From: JBQTKD01 sp963703165
GTDB taxonomy: Bacteria > Actinomycetota > Actinomycetes > Sporichthyales > Sporichthyaceae
Assembly (NCBI GenBank): GCA_963703165.1
Contig: OY969798.1
Coordinates: forward strand, 992,001-1,056,000
Length of the DNA: 64,000 bases
Direction: 5' to 3'
Under the pieces are notes generated by a model. It did not search any database. It saw nothing but the letters and a program-made list of their open reading frames with translations, and was not told where the DNA came from. Within the stretch, counting starts at the first letter, position 1, and each line of letters opens with the position of its first letter. Below, piece after piece: positions 60,288 to 64,000 of the stretch. The position numbers and the translations under genes were made by a program.

Positions 60288-61667
60288 TTGTCCGCACGCA
60301 TTCGTCTGCGCACTCGTCCTGTCATTGAACGAGGAACCGCCACACTGCTGCTCACGGCAGGACTGGCGCTGGGCGGCATCCTGCCCGTCGCCGGAGCTGC
60401 GGCCGCCGGGCAGTCCGCACCGTCGAGCTCGGTCGCCATGGCGAACGCCGGGGCGGTTGCCACCTCCGGTGGTGTCGCCGCCGGCCCCACCTACCGCGAG
60501 GCCGACGGCTACACGCTGACTGTCACGACCGACGACGTGGACCCCGAGGTCAACCAGCCGTTCACGATCAGCGCATACAGCGACTTCATGGGTTCCGGTG
60601 TGCCCAATGACCGCCTCCGGGTGTCCGTCACCGTCTTCGGCTTTCCGATCGCTCCCCCGCAGGGCGTGCTGACCGGGCCGGATGGTCGGATCTCCTACAC
60701 CATCACCGCGCCTCCGGGGACTGAAGGTTACAGCGCCACGGTCACCGCGTGCCGCGCCACGGGTCCGAACCCGGTGCCTGACCCCGGGGCCTGCCGCACC
60801 GGCGCCGGGAACGGCGCTGCCTCCGGGTCGGTCACGGTCACCATCGGGGGCGAGACCTCGGCTACCCCAGGAGCCACCGGTCCCCGCGGAGCCACGGGCG
60901 CCACCGGCCCCGCCGGCGCCCCCGGCAACGCGGGTGACCAGGGTGCGCCCGGTGCAGCCGGCCCCAACGGCAGCACCGGCACCGCCGGCCCGGTCGGCCC
61001 CAATGGTCCGCTGGGCGACACCGGCCCCGCAGGTCCGCAGGGACCGCAGGGACCGAACGGCCCCGGCGGCCCGCAGGGCCCCGACGGTCCCCAGGGGGCC
61101 GACGGCACCCAGGGCCCGAACGGACCCGTCGGCGCCACTGGCGCTGCTGGGACGACCGGCCCCGATGGACCGCAGGGCCCCGGCGGCGCCACCGGTGCCG
61201 ACGGCACCCAGGGCCTGACCGGACCCGAAGGCGACACGGGACCCACCGGCACGGACGGGTTTACCGGCGACGCCGGCCCGGCAGGCCCCGTCGGCGCGAG
61301 CCCCATCGGCCCCGCCGGAGCCACCGGACCTGACGGATCCACCGGACCCGACGGCACGATCGGACCTGACGGCGCGATCGGACCTGACGGGCCAACGGGC
61401 GCCACCGGCACCCCCGGGGCCACCGGTTCCGACGGTGTGACCGGCGGCGCAGGCGCCACCGGAACCTCCCCGACCGGGCCGACCGGTCCAGCAGGTTCCC
61501 CCGGTGCCGTCGGCGCCACCGGGACCACCGGCGCGATGGGCACCGAGGGTCCGACCGGACCGAGCGGCCAGACGGGTGCCACCGGCGCTGTGGGCGCCAC
61601 CGGCGTCCAGGGCAATCAGGGCCGACGGGGCGAGATCGGCCCGATCCTCGGAATCTTCGGGATCTGA
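60288..61667 (+). CDS. Secreted collagen-like protein 1
   Basis: A 459-residue exported protein. Signal peptide (about 1-40, ending AGAAAAG). Residues about 65-180 are a beta-rich N-terminal domain (ADGYTLTVTTDDVDPEVNQP, RLRVSVTVFGFPI, YSATVTACR, with two cysteines). From about 196 to 450 it is nearly uninterrupted Gly-X-Y triplets rich in GPTG, GATG and GPQG, a bacterial collagen-like triple-helix region, ending GRRGEIGPILGIFGI. The start is TTG at 60288 after GGGAGGGGG; no better start exists. Likely a surface filament or stalk; no sortase or wall-anchor motif seen. Confidence 0.88.
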   Translation: MSARIRLRTRPVIERGTATLLLTAGLALGGILPVAGAAAAGQSAPSSSVAMANAGAVATSGGVAAGPTYREADGYTLTVTTDDVDPEVNQPFTISAYSDFMGSGVPNDRLRVSVTVFGFPIAPPQGVLTGPDGRISYTITAPPGTEGYSATVTACRATGPNPVPDPGACRTGAGNGAASGSVTVTIGGETSATPGATGPRGATGATGPAGAPGNAGDQGAPGAAGPNGSTGTAGPVGPNGPLGDTGPAGPQGPQGPNGPGGPQGPDGPQGADGTQGPNGPVGATGAAGTTGPDGPQGPGGATGADGTQGLTGPEGDTGPTGTDGFTGDAGPAGPVGASPIGPAGATGPDGSTGPDGTIGPDGAIGPDGPTGATGTPGATGSDGVTGGAGATGTSPTGPTGPAGSPGAVGATGTTGAMGTEGPTGPSGQTGATGAVGATGVQGNQGRRGEIGPILGIFGI

Positions 61668-61779
61668 CGGCCATGCGACACGTCACTCGAGCAGCACATC
61701 GTCAGCACGGGTGGTCCTGGACCACACCGGGAGCGCACCGATCCGCCGAGCACCGGACTCTGATCGTCGAGGGGGAAGC

Positions 61780-62793
61780 ATGAACAGGAAGTACTTGCGG
61801 CGCGTGAACCGCGCTGCCGCGGCAACGACGGCCGGAGTGACCGCTGCGATCGCGCTGACGGCCGGAGGTACAGCCAAGGCTGCCGACCCGGAGTTCGACC
61901 CGGTCGCCGACACGGCGAATCCGATCGCTTCCGCAGCGGACGTTCCCGGACTCCGGGAGAAGGCCGACGCCGTCGGCCCGACCGGCCCCGCGGGCCCGAC
62001 CGGCGCCACCGGTCCCAGCGGTCCGACCGGAGCGAAGGGCAACACCGGCGCGACCGGCAACACCGGCCCGGCCGGCCTCAACGGGAACACCGGCGCGGCC
62101 GGTCCCGTGGGCGCGACGGGCGGTGTCGGTCCGACCGGCGCCACCGGTAGCACCGGCTTCGTCGGGCCGACCGGCAATACGGGTGCCATCGGCGAGACGG
62201 GTCCGACCGGCGACGCCGGTCCGAGCGGCCCGACCGGCGACGCGGGCGCCACCGGAAACGACGGCCCGACCGGCAATACAGGGCCGACCGGCAACACCGG
62301 CGCCACGGGAGCCGACGGCCTCGTCGGTGCGACCGGCGCGGGCGGTCCCGCGGGTCCCGCGGGCACCGTCGGCCCGGCAGGTCCGACCGGCGACGCCGGC
62401 GCGGACGGGGCCACCGGCCCGACCGGAGCCGACGGCCCGGCCGGAGTTCCCGGCCCGACCGGCAACACCGGTGCCACCGGAGCCATCGGCGCGACCGGCG
62501 ACACCGGCCCCGCCGGTGATCTCGGACCCACCGGACCTCAGGGCGCCACGGGCGCGACCGGAGCGACCGGCGCAGCCGGGACCACCGGCGCACCCGGACC
62601 CACCGGCCCGAACGGGTCGACGGGCGCGATCGGCCCCGCCGGTCCGACCGGACCTCAGGGTGTCACCGGCGCCACGGGTGCCGTCGGCGCCACCGGAGCA
62701 CAAGGCGCCACCGGAGCGCAGGGAGCCACCGGTGCCACCGGCGTCCGCGGCCCCTCGCTCCTCGAAGTTGTCCTGGACCTTCTCGGGTTCTAG
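61780..62793 (+). CDS. Secreted collagen-like protein 2
   Basis: A 337-residue exported protein: signal peptide (about 1-34, MNRKYLRRVNRAAAATTAGV then a TAKAAD cleavage region), a short spacer (DPEFDPVADTANPIASAADV), then Gly-X-Y triplets from about 65 to 322, dominated by GPTG, GATG and GNTG with few Pro-Gln triplets, and the hydrophobic end GPSLLEVVLDLLGF. ATG 61780 with AGGGGGAA upstream. 112 bases after collagen-like protein 1; likely a duplicate that lost the N-terminal beta domain. It might form heterotrimers with protein 1. Confidence 0.88.
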   Translation: MNRKYLRRVNRAAAATTAGVTAAIALTAGGTAKAADPEFDPVADTANPIASAADVPGLREKADAVGPTGPAGPTGATGPSGPTGAKGNTGATGNTGPAGLNGNTGAAGPVGATGGVGPTGATGSTGFVGPTGNTGAIGETGPTGDAGPSGPTGDAGATGNDGPTGNTGPTGNTGATGADGLVGATGAGGPAGPAGTVGPAGPTGDAGADGATGPTGADGPAGVPGPTGNTGATGAIGATGDTGPAGDLGPTGPQGATGATGATGAAGTTGAPGPTGPNGSTGAIGPAGPTGPQGVTGATGAVGATGAQGATGAQGATGATGVRGPSLLEVVLDLLGF

Positions 62794-62811
62794 GTCAGCA
62801 AGTCCCTCCCT

Positions 62812-62849
62812 GCGGCGGCGCGGCACCTGCTCAGGTGCCGCGCCGTCGC
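62812..62849. terminator. GC-rich hairpin between collagen-like and ATP synthase genes
   Basis: A stem of at least 12 perfect pairs, GGCGCGGCACCT (62817-62828) with AGGTGCCGCGCC (62833-62844), loop GCTC, extended to 62812-62849 with one wobble. Placed between the convergent collagen-like gene 2 and atpC, it may stop transcription from both sides. Confidence 0.75.
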
Positions 62850-62928
62850 GCATGCACGACCCCACGGCGAAAACGCGTGATGCCCCGGCCGCAGAGCCCG
62901 GGGCATCACCACGTCGAACAAGCAGTAC

Positions 62929-63315
62929 TCAGGCCTTGCCGGCCGCCTTCAGCCGGGTGGTGGCCCGCTTGGCCGCCGCGCCGTCGGGGTCCTCGGACTT
63001 GGCCCGCTCCAGCGCCCGCGTGGCACGGGCGACGTCGATGTCGTCGCCCAGTTCAGCGGTCTCCGCGAGGATGGAGACCACGTCATCCGCCACAGAGATG
63101 AAGCCACCGTGCACCGCGGCGGTGATGGTCTCGCCGTCCGGGGTCCGGATGGTGACCGGGCCGGACTCGAGCACACCGAGCACCGGAACGTGCCCACGCA
63201 GAATGCCGAGCTCGCCCTCCAGGGTCCGGGCGATCACGATCGACGCAGGACCGTGGTACACGTTCCGGTCCGGCGCGACCACGTCGACCATGAGGGCCGC
63301 CGACGCCTCAGCCAC
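62929..63315 (-). CDS. atpC: ATP synthase epsilon subunit
   Basis: A 128-residue F1 epsilon subunit that links the rotor to the catalytic head and regulates ATP hydrolysis. N-terminal beta-sandwich: MVDVVAPDRNVYHGPASIVI, ELGILRGHVPVLGVLESGPV, HGGFISVADDVVSIL; a short C-terminal helix pair (about 88-128). GTG at 63313-63315 overlaps the atpD stop by eight bases; an internal ATG (MVDVVAPD) is an alternative start. Last gene of the atp operon. Confidence 0.95.
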   Translation of the reverse strand: MAEASAALMVDVVAPDRNVYHGPASIVIARTLEGELGILRGHVPVLGVLESGPVTIRTPDGETITAAVHGGFISVADDVVSILAETAELGDDIDVARATRALERAKSEDPDGAAAKRATTRLKAAGKA

Positions 63316-64000
63316 GAGCGAGCTCCTTGGCCTTCTTCTCGACGTCCTCGATACCGCCGCACATGAAGAACGCCTGCTCCGGCAGGTGGTCGTAGTCGCC
63401 GGCCACCAGCGCCTTGAAGGAAGTGACGGTCTCGGTCAGCGGGACGAACACGCCGGGCTGGCCGGTGAAGGCCTCGGCGACGAACATCGGGTGCGAGAGG
63501 AAACGCTCGATGCGACGGGCCCGGTTGACCGCGACCTTGTCCTCTTCCGACAGTTCGTCAATACCGAGGATGGCGATGATGTCCTGCAGTTCCTTGTACT
63601 TCTGCAGCAGGCGCTTCACGGACTGGGCGACCTGGTAGTGCTCCTCGCCGACGATCGTCGGGTCGAGGATGCGGGACGTGGAGTCCAGCGGGTCGACGGC
63701 CGGGTAGATGCCCTTCTCCGTGATCGCACGGGAGAGCACCGTAGTCGCGTCGAGGTGGGCGAACGCGTTGTGCGGCGCCGGGTCGGTGATGTCGTCGGCG
63801 GGGACGTAGATCGCCTGCATCGAGGTGATCGAGCGACCACGCGTCGAGGTGATGCGCTCCTGCAGAACGCCCATCTCGTCAGCCAGGGTCGGCTGGTAAC
63901 CGACGGCGGAAGGCATACGCCCGAGAAGGGTGGAGACCTCGGAACCCGCCTGGGTGAAGCGGAAGATGTTGTCGATGAACAGCAGCACGTCCTGCTTCTG
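63308..64000 (-). CDS. atpD: ATP synthase beta subunit (5' end outside window)
   Basis: The C-terminal 230 residues of the catalytic F1 beta subunit. Visible blocks: VLLFIDNIFRFTQAGSEVST (Walker B Asp), LLGRMPSAVGYQPTLADEMG, ERITSTRGRSITSMQAIYVP, LDATTVLSRAITEKGIYPAV and DPLDSTSRILDP. The reading frame is open to the end of the window, so the gene starts beyond base 64000. Cotranscribed with atpC. Confidence 0.97.
   Translation of the reverse strand, partial: QKQDVLLFIDNIFRFTQAGSEVSTLLGRMPSAVGYQPTLADEMGVLQERITSTRGRSITSMQAIYVPADDITDPAPHNAFAHLDATTVLSRAITEKGIYPAVDPLDSTSRILDPTIVGEEHYQVAQSVKRLLQKYKELQDIIAILGIDELSEEDKVAVNRARRIERFLSHPMFVAEAFTGQPGVFVPLTETVTSFKALVAGDYDHLPEQAFFMCGGIEDVEKKAKELARG

Noticed and set aside
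60728..61615. Minus-strand frame of Gly-Pro-Val repeats
   Set aside because: Antisense of the collagen-like repeats; the pattern mirrors the plus-strand Gly-X-Y coding and lacks a signal peptide or start context.
60870..62750. Short repeating units resembling a CRISPR or tandem satellite array
   Set aside because: Units are nine-base codon triplets (Gly-X-Y) with continuous open frame, no regular repeat/spacer alternation and no cas genes.

Overview
The window is high-GC actinobacterial chromosome carrying mostly core metabolism. This rests on the base composition, frequent GTG/TTG starts, the GlgE maltosyltransferase pathway, a NucS mismatch endonuclease, a FilP-type filament protein and an Asp-type MurA. 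Recalled gene order (meaB - thiolase - mce - coiled-coil genes - filP - nucS, and murA - cobalamin adenosyltransferase - atpCD) resembles Streptomyces and relatives. The many differences suggest another mycelial or non-streptomycete actinomycete; the genus cannot be fixed from sequence alone.

Layout. 1-3573 (minus): rsfS (partial), a LytR_C-type membrane protein, nadD, a 52-residue membrane protein and proA, closely packed. 3614-6718 (minus): a secreted protein, etfA, etfB and an enoyl-CoA hydratase. 6804-10680 (plus): glgX, a lipoprotein and a small membrane protein. 10755-14571 (plus): a secreted peptidoglycan-binding protein and a large kinase-NTPase-propeller receptor. 14560-25579: glgP (minus), then a CsbD-like stress protein, a DUF3592 protein and the glgE-treS-mak-glgB operon. 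25611-32513: a terminator, two decayed phosphodiester-glycosidase paralogs, a methyltransferase/glycosyltransferase pair, a thioredoxin-like YbbN with a frameshift, and a frameshifted two-domain ABM-like gene. 32589-37471: a second methyltransferase, SPFH and NfeD proteins, meaB and a thiolase. 37570-41609: mce, ccr, a short coiled-coil protein and filP. 41667-44011: a small zinc-ribbon-like protein, two SIMPL proteins and an FmdB-type zinc ribbon. 44018-49717: a P450 with a duplicated 3-hydroxyacyl-CoA dehydrogenase, the nucS operon and a DUF11 protein. 49935-55794: a DUF222/HNH gene with a frameshift, a SWIM-SNF2 helicase and a hypothetical. 55805-60093: meaA, a small membrane protein, murA and a PduO-type adenosyltransferase. 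60288-62793: two collagen-like secreted proteins. 62929-64000 (minus): atpC and partial atpD.

Two functional themes stand out. First, storage and trehalose metabolism: TreS, Mak, GlgE and GlgB convert trehalose to maltose, maltose 1-phosphate and branched alpha-glucan, while GlgP and GlgX degrade glucan. Upstream of both glgE and the CsbD-like gene is a GTT-N16-GGGTAG element resembling SigB/SigF stress promoters. Second, ethylmalonyl-CoA/propionyl-CoA chemistry: thiolase, 3-hydroxybutyryl-CoA dehydrogenase, enoyl-CoA hydratase, Ccr, epimerase, MeaA, the MeaB chaperone, the B12 adenosyltransferase and ETF are all present, scattered over 55 kb.

Three genes have single-base frame breaks (two plainly in short homopolymers, the third tentatively so) and a fourth has an internal deletion. 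These are either sequence errors or young pseudogenes and are flagged individually. I saw no rRNA, tRNA, CRISPR array, IS element or phage gene.
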